NCBI GenBank assembly: GCA_016703545.1
Contig: JADJBX010000007.1
Coordinates: forward strand, 1 to 64,000
Length of the DNA: 64,000 nt
Origin: Candidatus Amarobacillus elongatus
Lineage (GTDB): Bacteria > Chloroflexota > Dehalococcoidia > Tepidiformales > Tepidiformaceae
Direction: 5' to 3'
Positions 24,355 through 34,594 of this stretch are shown one piece after another. Position numbers and translations under genes: made by a program. Each line of letters begins with the position of its first letter. Positions within the stretch are counted from its first letter, which is position 1. The notes under the pieces were generated by a model. That model saw only the letters and a program-made list of their open reading frames with translations, was not told the DNA's origin and ran no database searches.

Positions 24355-27300
24355 ATGTCGTCTGCTGTCATCACCCGTCCCGGCGAGGAAGCCGATTTCC
24401 CGGAACAGGATGAGGTACTGGCGGCACTGCGCGCGATGCGGCGCGGGGACTTCAGCGTGCGCCTGCCACTGGGCTGGCACGGCGTCGCCGGGGAGATCGC
24501 GGACGCCTTCAACGACATCGCCGCGAACACCGAGCAGCTGACCTCGGAACTCAAGCGCGTGGCACGGGCCGCCGGCCGCGAGGGCCGCCTCGGTGAGCGC
24601 GTGATTTCGCCGGAGATGCGCGGCGGCTGGGGCACCGCCGCCGAGTCCGTCAACGCGCTCGTCACGGACCTCGTACGGCCGACCTCCGAGATCGTACGCG
24701 TGCTCGGGGCCGTTGCCCGGGGCGACCTCTCCCAGCAGGCGCCGCTGGAGGCCGAAGGCCGCCCCCTCAAGGGTGAGCACCTGCGCGCCAGCAAGCTCGT
24801 GAACATCACGGTCGAACGGCTGGGGCAGGTGACCTCGGAGGTGATCCGCGTCGCCCGCGAGGTCGGCATCGACGGCAAGCTCGGCGGGCAGGCGCAGGTG
24901 AGCGACGTGGGCGGCACCTGGCGCGAGCTCACCGACTCCGTGAACTTCATGGCCGGCAACCTCACGGCGCAGGTGCGCAACATCGCCGAAGTGACGACCG
25001 CCGTGGCGAACGGCGACCTTTCGAAAAAGATCACCGTGGACGTGCGGGGCGAGATCCTCGAACTCAAGGGCACCATCAACACGATGGTGGACCAGTTGAA
25101 CGCGTTCGCGTCGGAAGTGACGCGCGTGGCGCGCGAGGTGGGCACCGAAGGCAAGCTGGGCGGCCAGGCGACGTGCAGGGCGTGGCGGGCACCTGGAAGG
25201 ACCTCACCGAATCGGTGAATTCCATGGCCGGCAATCTGACGGCGCAGGTGCGCAACATCGCCGAAGTGACGACGGCCGTGGCCGCCGGCGACCTCTCCAA
25301 GAAGATCACCGTGGATGTGCGCGGCGAAATCCTCGAGCTGAAGGACACCATCAACACGATGGTGGACCAGCTGAACGGCTTCGCCAGCGAGGTGACGCGC
25401 GTGGCCCGCGAAGTCGGCACGGAAGGCAAGCTCGGCGGACAGGCGCAGGTGCGTGGCGTGGCCGGGACGTGGCGCGAACTCACGGACTCCGTGAACTTCA
25501 TGGCCGGCAACCTCACCGCCCAGGTCCGCAACATCGCCGAAGTGACGACGGCCGTGGCGAACGGCGACCTCTCGAAGAAGATCACGGTCGATGTGCGCGG
25601 CGAGATCCTCGAACTGAAGGACACCATCAACACGATGGTGGACCAGCTGAACTCGTTCGCGAGCGAGGTGACGCGTGTGGCGCGCGAGGTGGGCTCCGAA
25701 GGGAAGCTGGGCGGGCAGGCGAACGTCCCCGGTGTCGCGGGCACGTGGAAGGACCTCACGGACTCCGTGAACTCCATGGCCTCGAACCTCACGGGGCAGG
25801 TGCGAAACATCGCCGAAGTGACCACCGCCGTGGCGAACGGCGACCTCTCGAAAAAGATCACGGTCGACGTCCAGGGCGAGATCCTCGAGCTCAAGGACAC
25901 CATCAACACGATGGTCGATCAGCTCAACTCGTTCGCGAGCGAGGTGACGCGCGTCGCGCGCGAGGTCGGCACCGAGGGCAAGCTCGGCGGCCAGGCGGAG
26001 GTGCCCGGCGCGGCCGGCACGTGGAAGGACCTCACCGACAACGTGAACTCGATGGCCTCGAACCTCACGGTTCAGCTGCGCGACGTTTCGAAGGTGGCCA
26101 CGGCCATCGCGAGCGGCGACCTCACGCAGAAGGTCACCGTCGACGTACGCGGCGAGATCCTGCAGATCAAGGACGTCATCAACACGATGGTGGACCAGCT
26201 GAACGGGTTCGCCAGCGAGGTGACGCGCGTGGCGCGCGAAGTGGGCACCGATGGCCGCCTCGGCGGTCAGGCGAATGTGCCGGGCGTCGCCGGCACGTGG
26301 AAGGACCTCACGGACTCCGTGAACTCGATGGCCTCGAACCTGACGGGCCAGGTGCGCAACATCGCCGAAGTGACGACCGCCGTGGCCAACGGCGACCTGT
26401 CGAAGAAGATCACGGTCGATGTGCGCGGCGAAATCCTCGAACTGAAGGACACCATCAACACGATGGTGGACCAGCTGAACGCCTTCGCCTCCGAGGTAAC
26501 GCGCGTCGCCCGCGAGGTCGGCACGGAGGGCAAGCTCGGCGGCCAGGCCGATGTGCGCGGCGTCGCGGGCACCTGGAAGGACCTCACGGACTCCGTGAAC
26601 TTCATGGCCTCGAACCTCACCGCGCAGGTGCGCAACATCGCCGACGTGACCACGGCAGTGGCGAACGGCGACCTTTCGAAGAAGATCACGGTGCAGGTGC
26701 GCGGCGAAATCCTCGAGCTGAAGAACACGATCAACACGATGGTGGACCAGCTGAACGCCTTCGCCAGCGAGGTGACGCGCGTGGCGCGCGAGGTGGGTAC
26801 GGAGGGCAAGCTCGGCGGGCAGGCCGACGTGCGCGGCGTGGCGGGCACCTGGAAGGACCTCACCGATTCGGTGAACTCGATGGCCGGCAACCTGACGGGC
26901 CAGGTGCGCAACATCGCCGACGTGACCACCGCCGTCGCGAACGGCGACCTTTCGAAAAAGATCACCGTGGACGTGCGCGGCGAGATCCTCGAACTGAAGG
27001 ACACCATCAACACGATGGTGGACCAGCTGAACGCCTTCGCCAGCGAAGTGACGCGCGTGGCGCGCGAGGTCGGCACCGAAGGACGCCTCGGTGGCCAGGC
27101 GAACGTGCCCGGGGTCGCGGGCACGTGGAAGGACCTCACGGACTCCGTGAACTCCATGGCCTCGAACCTCACGGGCCAGGTGCGCAACATCGCGACGGTG
27201 ACGACGGCGGTGGCGAACGGGGACCTTTCGAAGAAAATCACGGTTGACGTGCGCGGCGAAATCCTGGAACTGAAGGACACTATCAACACGATGGTGGACC

Positions 27301-30300
27301 AGCTGAACGCCTTCGCCAGCGAAGTGACGCGCGTCGCCCGCGAGGTCGGCACCGAGGGTAACCTCGGCGGGCAGGCGCAGGTGCGCGGCGTGGCGGGCGT
27401 GTGGAAGGAGCTCACGGACTCCGTGAACTCCATGGCCGGCAACCTCACGGAGCAGGTGCGCGGCATCGCACGCGTGGTGACGGCGGTCGCGAACGGCGAC
27501 CTGAAGCGGCAGCTCACCTTCGAGGCGAAGGGCGAAATCGCCGAGCTGGCAGAGACGATCAACAGCATGACGGACACGCTGGCCACCTTCGCCGACCAGG
27601 TGACGAGCGTGGCACGCGAGGTTGGCATCGAAGGGAAGCTGGGCGGGCAGGCGAACGTGCCGGGCGCGGCAGGCACCTGGCGCGACCTTACGGACAACGT
27701 GAACCAGCTCGCGGCGAACCTGACGACCCAGGTCCGGGCCATCGCCGGCGTGGCCACGGCCGTCACCAACGGCGACCTTTCGCAGTCGATCCAGGTGGGC
27801 GCCAGCGGCGAAGTCGAGCAGCTCCGGGACAACATCAACAAGATGATCCTGAACCTGCGCGACACGACCCGGCAGAACCACGAACAGGACTGGCTGAAGT
27901 CCAACCTGGCGCGCTTCTCGGGCATGCTGCAGGGCCAGAAGGACCTGCAGACGGTGGGGCGGCTGATTCTCTCGGAGCTCGCGCCGCTCGTGGGCGTGCA
28001 GCACGGCGCCTTCTTCCTCGCCGACCAGGCGGAGGGCGAGCCGCCGCTGAAGCTGCTCGCGGCGTACGCGGCGACGCCGGGGAAGACGGTCCAGGCCTCG
28101 TACGACATCGGCGAAGGGCTCATTGGGCAGTGCGCGGCCGAGCGGCGGCGCATCGTCCTACGGAACGTGCCCATCAACTACATCGCCATCAACAGCGCCC
28201 TCGGTGACGCCAGCCCCTGGTCCATCGCCGTGCTGCCGGTGCTGTTCGAGGGCGACATCAAGGCCGTCATCGAACTGGCATCGTTCGAGGAGTTCAGCGA
28301 AGTCCACCTCTCGTTCCTCGAACAGCTGACGGAGATCATCGGCATCGTGCTGAACACGCTCGCCGCGAACATCCGCACGGAAGAGCTGCTGAAGCAGTCA
28401 CAGGCGCTGACGATTGAACTGCAGCAGACGAACAGCGAACTCCAGGAGAAGGCACGGCTGCTTTCGGAACAGAACGCCGAAGTGGAACGCCGCCGCCGCG
28501 AGATCGACGAGGGCGCGCTCGGCGCTGGAACAGAAGGCGGAACAGCTGACGATTACGTCGAAGTACAAGTCGCAGTTCCTCGCCAATATGTCGCACGAGC
28601 TGCGAACGCCGCTGAACAGCCTGCTCATTCTCTCGCAGCAGCTGGCGGACAACCCGGAGGGCAATCTTTCGGAGAAGCAGGTGTCGTACGCGCAGACGAT
28701 CCGGGCAGCAGGCGACGACCTCCTCACGCTCATCAACGACATCCTCGACCTTTCGAAGATCGAGTCCGGGACGACGTCCATCGACCTCGGCCGGGTCCGC
28801 TTCCGGGATATCGAGGACGACGTGGAGCGCACCTTCCAGCAGATCGCGCAGCAGAAGGGGCTCGACTTCTCGATCCAGGTCGATCAGTCGCTCCCGGGGA
28901 CGATTACGACGGACCCGACGCGGCTGCAGCAGATCCTCAAGAACCTGCTCTCGAACGCGTTCAAGTTCACGGAGACGGGGTCGGTGGAGCTGCGCATCGG
29001 GGCCATGAGCTCGGGCTGGAGCGACGACAACGAGGCGCTCAACCGGGCGCCCACGGTGGTCGCGTTCTCGGTCATCGACACGGGCATCGGCATTCCGGAA
29101 GAGAAGCAGAGCATCATCTTCGAGGCGTTCCAGCAGGCCGACATGGACACGAGCCGGCGGTTTGGGGGCACGGGCCTGGGGCTCTCGATCAGCCGCGAAA
29201 TCGCCCGCCTGCTGGGTGGCGAGATCGGGGTCGTGAGCACACCGGGCACGGGCAGCACGTTCACGCTGTACGTCCCGCTCACGCACGAGGCATCGGCGGC
29301 GGCGGACGCGGCGCGCGAGGACACCGCCGGCAGTACGGCACTCGCGGCCCCCGGCAGCACGACACCGGTGTTCGTGCGGCAGCCGGCCCGGCCGCGTGCG
29401 GTGGCGGCGCTGACCTCGGAAGTGCCGCTCGCCGACAGCGACGAACACAACCAGGTGGACGACGACCGCACGGCGATCGAGGACGGCGACGCGACGCTGT
29501 TGATCGTCGAGGACGACCCGGTGTTCGCCGGCATCCTGCTGGAGGCGGCGCGCCGCAACGGCTTCAAGGGGCTCATCGCCTACCGCGGCGAAACCGCGCT
29601 CGCGCTGGCGCGGCGGTACCGGCCCACCGCCATCACCCTCGACCTGGGGTTGCCCTCGCTCGATGGGTGGAAGGTGCTGGACCTGCTCAAGCACGACCGC
29701 AGCCTGCGGCACATCCCGGTCCAGGTCATCTCCGGCGGCGACCACCGCCAGCGGGCGATGACGGTCGGTGCGTTCGGGCTGCTGCGCAAGCCGGCGGAAT
29801 CGGCCGCGCTGGACGAGGCGCTACGATCGCTCATGGACTTCGCCCGGCGGCAGACGCGCCACCTCCTCATCGTCGAGGACGACGAGCGGGAGCGGCTGGC
29901 GATCGCGGACCTGCTGGGCGCCGACGACGTCGAGATCACGCGGGCGGGCACGGGCGCGGAGGCGATGCAGGCGCTGCGCGAGGACACGTTCCATTGCGTG
30001 GTGCTGGACCTTGGGTTGCCGGACATGACGGGCCTGCAGCTCATCCGGCGGATTCGCGAAATCTCCGGCGATTTCGGCGTGCCCGTCATCGTCTACACCG
30101 GCCGCCAGCTCTCGCCCGCCGAGCAGGGCGAACTCGAACGGCTGGCGGAAACGATCATCGTGAAGGACGCGCATTCGCCCGAGCGGCTGCTCGACGAAGC
30201 CTCGCTCTTCCTGCACCGCATGGACGAACGCATGCCCGAGGCGAAGCGGCGGGCGCTGCGGGAGACCGAGCGCCACGACCCGGCGCTCGAGGGGCGCACG

Positions 30301-30672
30301 GTGCTCATCGTCGACGACGACATGCGCAACATCTTCGCCCTGAGCAGCGCCCTGGAGCGGTACGGGATCCGTATTCAGTACGCGGAGAACGGCCGCGACG
30401 GTATCGACCAGCTCGCGCAAATGGAGGCGTGCGACGCGGTCCTGATGGACATCATGATGCCCGAAATGGATGGCTACGAGACGATCCAGCGCATCCGCGG
30501 CCGGGAACGGTTCGCGAAGCTGCCCATCATCGCGCTCACCGCAAAGGCGATGAAGGGTGACCGCGAAAAGTGCATCGAAGCGGGTGCATCCGACTACATC
30601 ACCAAACCGGTGAACATCGAACAGTTGTTGTCGCTGCTACGCGTGAATTTCTACGCGAGGGAGCTGGTTTAG
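24355..30672 (+). CDS. Giant poly-HAMP hybrid histidine kinase with three receivers, two one-base frameshifts
   Basis: About 2105 residues after repair. Order: poly-HAMP array (about 20-1180) made of 92-residue units (ANGDLSKKITVDVRGEILEL ... TINTMVDQLN ... VTRVAREVGTEGKLGGQA ... GTWKDLTDSVN), GAF (about 1185-1345), coiled coil, HisKA (His about 1414 in NMSHELRTPLN), ATPase (IDTGIGIP, GGTGLGLS), receivers with Asp 1763, 1885 and 2032. The architecture is that of fungal Nik1/Os-1 (group III) osmosensing kinases and their bacterial relatives; no membrane helix is present, so it is cytosolic. Frame breaks: one G missing at 25170 (GCG[G]ACGTG) and one extra G in the run 28511-28513. The first is confirmed by a 275- instead of 276-base repeat interval. 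The stop overlaps the next kinase gene. Confidence 0.88.
24838..27872 (+). repeat. 276-bp tandem repeats coding for the HAMP units
   Basis: The same GAGGTGACGCG-type anchor recurs at 24838, 25114, 25389, 25665, 25941, 26217, 26493, 26769, 27045, 27321 and 27597: exactly 276 bases apart, except 275 between the second and third where one base is missing. Units are very alike in DNA sequence in the middle and diverge at both ends, as expected from unequal crossing-over. Confidence 0.95.
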
Positions 30673-32279
30673 TGATCGGGATGGTGCGAGACCTTTCGTT
30701 ACGCGTCGGCGTCACTCCCACGGACGGGGTGCTGCCCGCGCCGCCGCGCGTGCTCATCGTCGACGACGAACCGAAGAATCTCGTGGCGATGCAGGCGATC
30801 CTGGAAGGGCCGGACCGGGAGCTCGTGTGCGCGAACTCGGGGGAGGAGGCGCTTCGGCACGTCCTCAACGGCGATTTCGCGCTCATCATCCTGGACGTCC
30901 ACATGCCGGGGATCGACGGCTTCGACACGGCCGAGCTGATCCGCCAACGGGAGCAGACGCGAGACACGCCGATCCTGTTCATCACGGCGGCGGTGCGCGG
31001 CGAATTCGCGGTGTCGCGAGGGTACTCGCTCGGCGCCGTCGACTACCTGTTGCGGCCGCTGGAGCCGGACGTGCTGCGGTTCAAGGTCGGGGTCTTCGTC
31101 GACCTGTATCGAAAAACGGCGGAGATCCGGTCGCAGGCGGCGGAGCTGGCGCGCGCGGAGGCGTTCCTCACGAGCGTGCTGCAGGGGGCGACGGAGCATG
31201 CCATCGCCGCGCTCGATACCGCCGGCCGGATTGTGGTCTGGAACGAAGGTGCGCGGCGCATCTACGGGTACGCGCACGAGGCGGTCGCGGGCCGGCACGT
31301 GCGCATGCTCTTCGACGACGACGCGCAGGGCGCGCTGCCGCAGGCGCTGCTCAAGCACGTCGACCGCCAGGGGCGCGCCGAGGGCGAGTTCTGGCAGCGC
31401 CGCGTCGCGGGCGGCAGCTTCGTCGCGCGCATCACCATCAGCCGGCGCGAAGAGGCCTCCGGGGCGGGCGGTGGCTATGTCTTCGTCTCGCGCGATATCA
31501 CCGCGGAGCGCCAGGCCGAGCAGGCGCGCGCCGAGCTGTACCAGCTCCGCGAGGCGAACGCGATCAAGGACGAATTCCTGGGCATTGTCTCGCACGAGCT
31601 GCGCACGCCGCTGACGATGATCCTTGGGAACGCGCAGTCGCTGGGAGCGCGCTTCCGGTCGTTGCCTCCCGACGTGGTGGAGGAATCGCTGCGGGAGATG
31701 ACGCTGAACGCGCGGCGGCTGCAGGCGATGGTGGAGAGCATGCTGTTGCTATCGCACCTTGAGACCGGGCACGACGTGGAGAGCGAACCGGTGCTCGTGC
31801 AGCGGCTCGTGCCGGGCATTGTGAAGGACTTCGGGGAGGCGTTCGAGGGTGTGGACATCCGCCTCGACATCGACGGTGACCTGCCGCCCGTCGAGGCGAA
31901 TTCGACCTACGTGCACCAGATCGTATCGAACCTGCTTTCGAACGCGGTGAAGTACGGCGCGAAGGGGAGCCCGATCGAGGTCGTGGCCACGCAGCTGCCC
32001 GACGCGGTGCGCGTGGCGGTGCTCGACCGCGGGTCCGGGATCACGGAGGAAGAGGCGACGCGCATCTTCGAGCCGTTCACGCGGCTGGACCGCACGCAGT
32101 TCCAGGCGGCGGGCGCCGGGCTGGGGCTGACGGTGTGCAAGCGGCTGGTGTCGGCACTTGGGGGAACCATCGGCGCGCGGCCGCGGGAAGGCGGCGGCAG
32201 CGAGTTCTCCTTCACCCTGCGCGCGCTCGATGCCTCGAAGGCGGGCGTGGCGGGCGCCCTCGCGGGCGATATCGCGTAG
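30672..32279 (+). CDS. Hybrid sensor kinase: receiver - PAS - histidine kinase
   Basis: About 535 residues. Receiver with Asp75 (IILDVHMPG) and DDEPKN acid pair, a coiled linker, one PAS domain (about 165-285, ends VFVSRDITAERQAEQ), HisKA His308 (GIVSHELRTPLT) and ATPase NLLSNAVKYG, DRGSGI, GAGLGLTVCKRL. The GTG at 30672 shares a base with the preceding stop (TAGTG) and has GAGGGAG eight bases upstream, so both kinases are made together. A kinase that starts with a receiver is a natural acceptor for phosphate from the giant kinase; no DNA-binding output is encoded nearby. Confidence 0.9.
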   Translation: MIGMVRDLSLRVGVTPTDGVLPAPPRVLIVDDEPKNLVAMQAILEGPDRELVCANSGEEALRHVLNGDFALIILDVHMPGIDGFDTAELIRQREQTRDTPILFITAAVRGEFAVSRGYSLGAVDYLLRPLEPDVLRFKVGVFVDLYRKTAEIRSQAAELARAEAFLTSVLQGATEHAIAALDTAGRIVVWNEGARRIYGYAHEAVAGRHVRMLFDDDAQGALPQALLKHVDRQGRAEGEFWQRRVAGGSFVARITISRREEASGAGGGYVFVSRDITAERQAEQARAELYQLREANAIKDEFLGIVSHELRTPLTMILGNAQSLGARFRSLPPDVVEESLREMTLNARRLQAMVESMLLLSHLETGHDVESEPVLVQRLVPGIVKDFGEAFEGVDIRLDIDGDLPPVEANSTYVHQIVSNLLSNAVKYGAKGSPIEVVATQLPDAVRVAVLDRGSGITEEEATRIFEPFTRLDRTQFQAAGAGLGLTVCKRLVSALGGTIGARPREGGGSEFSFTLRALDASKAGVAGALAGDIA

Positions 32280-32292
32280 TTCGCACGCCCGC

Positions 32293-32298
32293 TAGCCT
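32293..32298 (+). promoter_or_regulatory. -10 hexamer TAGCCT of the thioesterase
   Basis: Seven-base gap to the GTG at 32306. Confidence 0.45.
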
Positions 32299-32305
32299 CG
32301 GCTCC

Positions 32306-32707
32306 GTGGACGAGATCGCGGATCGCTTCATGGCCACGGCCATCTTTCGCACCCTCAAAGCCGAGATCATCGAGCACGGCGGCGGCCGCGCGGTGATTCG
32401 CTATCCGGTCCAGCCGGAGTTCTTCAACGGCGTTTCGCAGCTCCAGGGCGGCATGTACGGCGCGATGATGGACTGCGCCATGGCTGTCGCCGCGAACGGT
32501 ATCGCGACGGCCCAGCTGCAGTACAGCATCCTCCAGCCCGTGACCGAAGGGCACCTGATCGTGACCGGCGAGGTGGTGAAGGCGGGCCGCACCGTCCTCT
32601 ACTGCGAGGCCGAGGTGCGCGACGACCAGGGCCGGCTGATCGCGAAGGGGAGCCAGAACGGGCTGGTGCGGCGCCGCCGCGCCCCCGGCGATGGCGACCC
32701 GGCCTAG
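32306..32707 (+). CDS. PaaI-family hotdog thioesterase
   Basis: 133 residues, the normal size. Hotdog fold with LQGGMYGAMMDCAMAVAAN (catalytic-helix Asp) and the strand pair QLQYSILQPVTEGHLIVTGEV-type sequence followed by GRTVLYCEAEVRD. Hydrolyses acyl- or aryl-CoA thioesters; substrate unknown. Stop codon overlaps the converging DinB gene by four bases. Confidence 0.85.
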   Translation: MDEIADRFMATAIFRTLKAEIIEHGGGRAVIRYPVQPEFFNGVSQLQGGMYGAMMDCAMAVAANGIATAQLQYSILQPVTEGHLIVTGEVVKAGRTVLYCEAEVRDDQGRLIAKGSQNGLVRRRRAPGDGDPA

Positions 32708-33168
32708 TCCGGTTCGCCCGCCCGCAGCCAGAAGGCGAAATCAAGGTCGGGCACGCGGCGGCCGGCAGCGTTGAGCACGCCGGCGGCCTCGCCACGGTAC
32801 TGGCTGGAGTGCATCAGCATGTGCATGAGGGTCTCGTCGCGAGGGTGGCGGAACGGCTCGCCGCGCGAGTTTTCGTAGTCGAAGGCGCTCGCCAGCCACT
32901 CCGGCGATGCCTCCGCGGTGAGCCAGTCGAGGCCGCGGTTCGCCTCATCCTGGAGTGCGTGCGTGCGATCGAGGGTGGCGCCCTGCCAGCCGGGGACGAA
33001 GGCACGGGGGTTGCCTCCGAACCGCCCGAGCCACGTGACTTCGGTTTCGAGGACGTGCTGGAACGCGGCGAGTGCGGCGGGCGGCTCGCCCCCGGACGCG
33101 TCGAGCGTGTCCAGGACCTGACGGTTGGCCCATCGGTCCCAGCGGATGAGTTTGGGGAACATGGTCAT
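32704..33168 (-). CDS. DinB-family protein
   Basis: 154 residues. Four-helix DinB bundle: WDRWANRQVLDTL, HVLETEVTWLGRF and MHMLMHSSQYRGEAAGVL, whose histidines (His in QHVL, HMLMH) form the usual metal triad. Possible mycothiol/bacillithiol-type transferase or stress protein; function not determined. ATG at 33168 six bases after TACCAT. Confidence 0.85.
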   Translation of the reverse strand: MTMFPKLIRWDRWANRQVLDTLDASGGEPPAALAAFQHVLETEVTWLGRFGGNPRAFVPGWQGATLDRTHALQDEANRGLDWLTAEASPEWLASAFDYENSRGEPFRHPRDETLMHMLMHSSQYRGEAAGVLNAAGRRVPDLDFAFWLRAGEPD

Positions 33169-33174
33169 GCCCCC

Positions 33175-33180
33175 ATGGTA
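33175..33180 (-). promoter_or_regulatory. -10 hexamer TACCAT of the DinB gene
   Basis: Six-base gap to the ATG at 33168. Confidence 0.45.
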
Positions 33181-33229
33181 TCGCTCGCAGGCGAGCAGCG
33201 GTCGCGCAGCCGGGGGCCGTGCGGCCCCG

Positions 33230-33235
33230 TATAGT
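33230..33235 (+). promoter_or_regulatory. -10 hexamer TATAGT of the VOC gene
   Basis: Seven-base gap to the ATG at 33243; the GGCCCCGTATAGTCGGGGCC block also forms a palindrome around it. Confidence 0.6.
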
Positions 33236-33242
33236 CGGGGCC

Positions 33243-33653
33243 ATGGGTGTACAACTGACCAAGGATTCGATCGACCTGGGCATCGTCGTGCCCGACGGCG
33301 CGAAGGCGCTGGCGTTCTACCGGGACACGCTCGGCTTCAACCACGTCGCGACCACCCCGATGCCAGGAGGCGGCGGGACGATGGAGCGGCTGCTCTGCGG
33401 GACGACGCTAATCAAGCTGGTGGTGCCGGGGAAGGAACCGCCGGCGACGGCTGCGGGCGGGGGCATCCAGGGCGCGACGGGGTATCGCTACTTCACGATC
33501 TCGGTGGCGAACCTGGACGAGATCACGGCCGCGTGCGGGGCCGCCGGGTACACCGTCGCCGTCCAGCCGCGCGAAATTCGGCCGAAGGTGCGGATTTCGA
33601 TGGTGGAGGACCCGTTCGGCAACTGGGTCGAGTTCCTGGAGAGCGGGGAGTAG
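33243..33653 (+). CDS. VOC-family (glyoxalase/dioxygenase-like) protein
   Basis: 136 residues. Typical beta-alpha-beta-beta-beta fold: LGIVVPDGAKALAFYRDTLGF near the start and SMVEDPFGNWVEFLE at the end, with the terminal Glu as a likely metal ligand. First-repeat His is replaced (IDLGIV), so the metal site may be incomplete. Could be a glyoxalase, fosfomycin-type or extradiol enzyme; not resolvable. Start chosen by the TATAGT-N7-ATG arrangement. Confidence 0.82.
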   Translation: MGVQLTKDSIDLGIVVPDGAKALAFYRDTLGFNHVATTPMPGGGGTMERLLCGTTLIKLVVPGKEPPATAAGGGIQGATGYRYFTISVANLDEITAACGAAGYTVAVQPREIRPKVRISMVEDPFGNWVEFLESGE

Positions 33654-33655
33654 CG

Positions 33656-34078
33656 TCAGGCACGCGCGAAGCCGAAGCGCTCGAAGTCACTGTCGAAGGT
33701 GAAGACGCGGGTTCTCCCCAGCCGCTGCATGACGGCGAAGCTGAGGGCGTCGGTGAGCGAATACGACTTGTCGGTGTGCGTGTAGATGATGTCGCGAGCG
33801 CGCCGCTCGTCCTCGTGGGTGGGAACAACGATGGCGGTACTCCCGCCCTCAACGGACCGAAGGAAGCGCACTGCTGGCGCCCATCCGGCGCGGTTCAGGA
33901 GCAGAGCGTGCGTTTCCGCGACCACGTATGGCGTCGTGACGAGCCGAAGGCCGTCGCGCGACGCCGCACGGAACATGTGAACGGCCGACTGGTGATGGGC
34001 ATCAGCAGATACACCGCCCGCGAAATAGGCAGAGGTATCGACGAAGACATCCCGCTCGTTCCTTCTCCGTTGCGGCAT
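33656..34078 (-). CDS. PIN-domain ribonuclease toxin (VapC-like)
   Basis: 140 residues. Acidic active site of PIN nucleases: Asp in DVFVDTSAYFAG, Glu in VVAETHALLL, Asp in SLTDALSFAVM, Asp in VFTFDSDFERFGF. Expected to cut RNA when free of its antitoxin. The ATG overlaps the stop of the upstream gene by one base (TAATG), so it is co-translated with it; that gene supplies the antitoxin. Confidence 0.88.
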   Translation of the reverse strand: MPQRRRNERDVFVDTSAYFAGGVSADAHHQSAVHMFRAASRDGLRLVTTPYVVAETHALLLNRAGWAPAVRFLRSVEGGSTAIVVPTHEDERRARDIIYTHTDKSYSLTDALSFAVMQRLGRTRVFTFDSDFERFGFARA

Positions 34079-34380
34079 TACTCGGTGTCCAGGTACGCCT
34101 CGGCCAGGGCGCGTCGCTTGTCGCCCGACACCCATGACTCCGTGCACTCGGTGACACTGCCGATGAAGTCCCAGAGCGGGTCATCGAAGGTGAACGGGCG
34201 GCCCTCCGGCGCCTCTTCGGGAGCGTGCGCCAGATCGGTACGCGAGACCCGCAGCGAGCGCCCGACACGCACCGCGCGGAGCCTGCCGTCGCGGATCATC
34301 CGGCGCACGGTTGAGGGCGATACGCGCCACAGCTCCGCCACATCGGCGACTGTCAGGAATTCCGCGGGAGCAGCCATCAC
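34078..34380 (-). CDS. Excisionase-type HTH antitoxin
   Basis: 100 residues. Residues 8-50 are a winged helix of the excisionase/MerR-like type (TVADVAELWRVSPSTVRRMI, GRLRAVRVGRSLRVSRTDL). The C-terminal half (PFTFDDPLWDFIGS...) is acidic and should wrap the PIN toxin. This is an unusual DNA-binding module for a PIN antitoxin, where AbrB or ribbon-helix-helix folds are more common. GTG at 34380, six bases after TACAAT; a palindrome overlapping the promoter region is a likely autoregulation site. Confidence 0.85.
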   Translation of the reverse strand: MMAAPAEFLTVADVAELWRVSPSTVRRMIRDGRLRAVRVGRSLRVSRTDLAHAPEEAPEGRPFTFDDPLWDFIGSVTECTESWVSGDKRRALAEAYLDTE

Positions 34381-34386
34381 CGACTG

Positions 34387-34392
34387 ATTGTA
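34387..34392 (-). promoter_or_regulatory. -10 hexamer TACAAT of the toxin-antitoxin operon
   Basis: Six-base gap to the GTG at 34380. Confidence 0.6.
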
Positions 34393-34396
34393 TCAA

Positions 34397-34410
34397 CGGG
34401 CAAATGCCCG
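34397..34410. promoter_or_regulatory. Candidate operator CGGGCAAATGCCCG
   Basis: Inverted repeat with 6-bp arms, five bases upstream of the -10 box of the toxin-antitoxin operon; position fits autorepression by the HTH antitoxin. Confidence 0.5.
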
Positions 34411-34552
34411 CGGGCGGCGGCATGGGCGTTGGTTTCGTCGGCCAAAACGCAGGCTTGTCGCCCGACCCATAACTCCAGCCGCCACCCTTGCCGCGACACC
34501 CGGCGGTGGCCGCCCGACGCCCCCGGCCCCCGGCCGCGTAACCCCGCGGCAC

Positions 34553-34594
34553 GGGAACCGGGAACTGGATACCGGGCACTGCCCCGTCAGTGCC
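34553..34594. repeat. Heptamer repeat and hairpin at the 3' end of purH
   Basis: GGAACCG-GGAACTGG (34554-34568) is a two-unit heptamer; next to it GGCACTG-N6-CAGTGCC (34575-34594) forms a 7-bp hairpin that includes the purH stop codon. No T tract follows on either strand. Confidence 0.55.

Noticed and set aside
24838..27872. Repeats considered as a CRISPR array
   Set aside because: Units are 276 bp, contiguous, in frame and coding; no short repeat/spacer structure.
24336..28004. 1222-codon open frame on the minus strand
   Set aside because: It lies antisense to the poly-HAMP repeats; the codon pattern of one 276-bp unit happens to leave this frame open and is repeated. The protein is His/Arg/Leu-biased and has no start signal.
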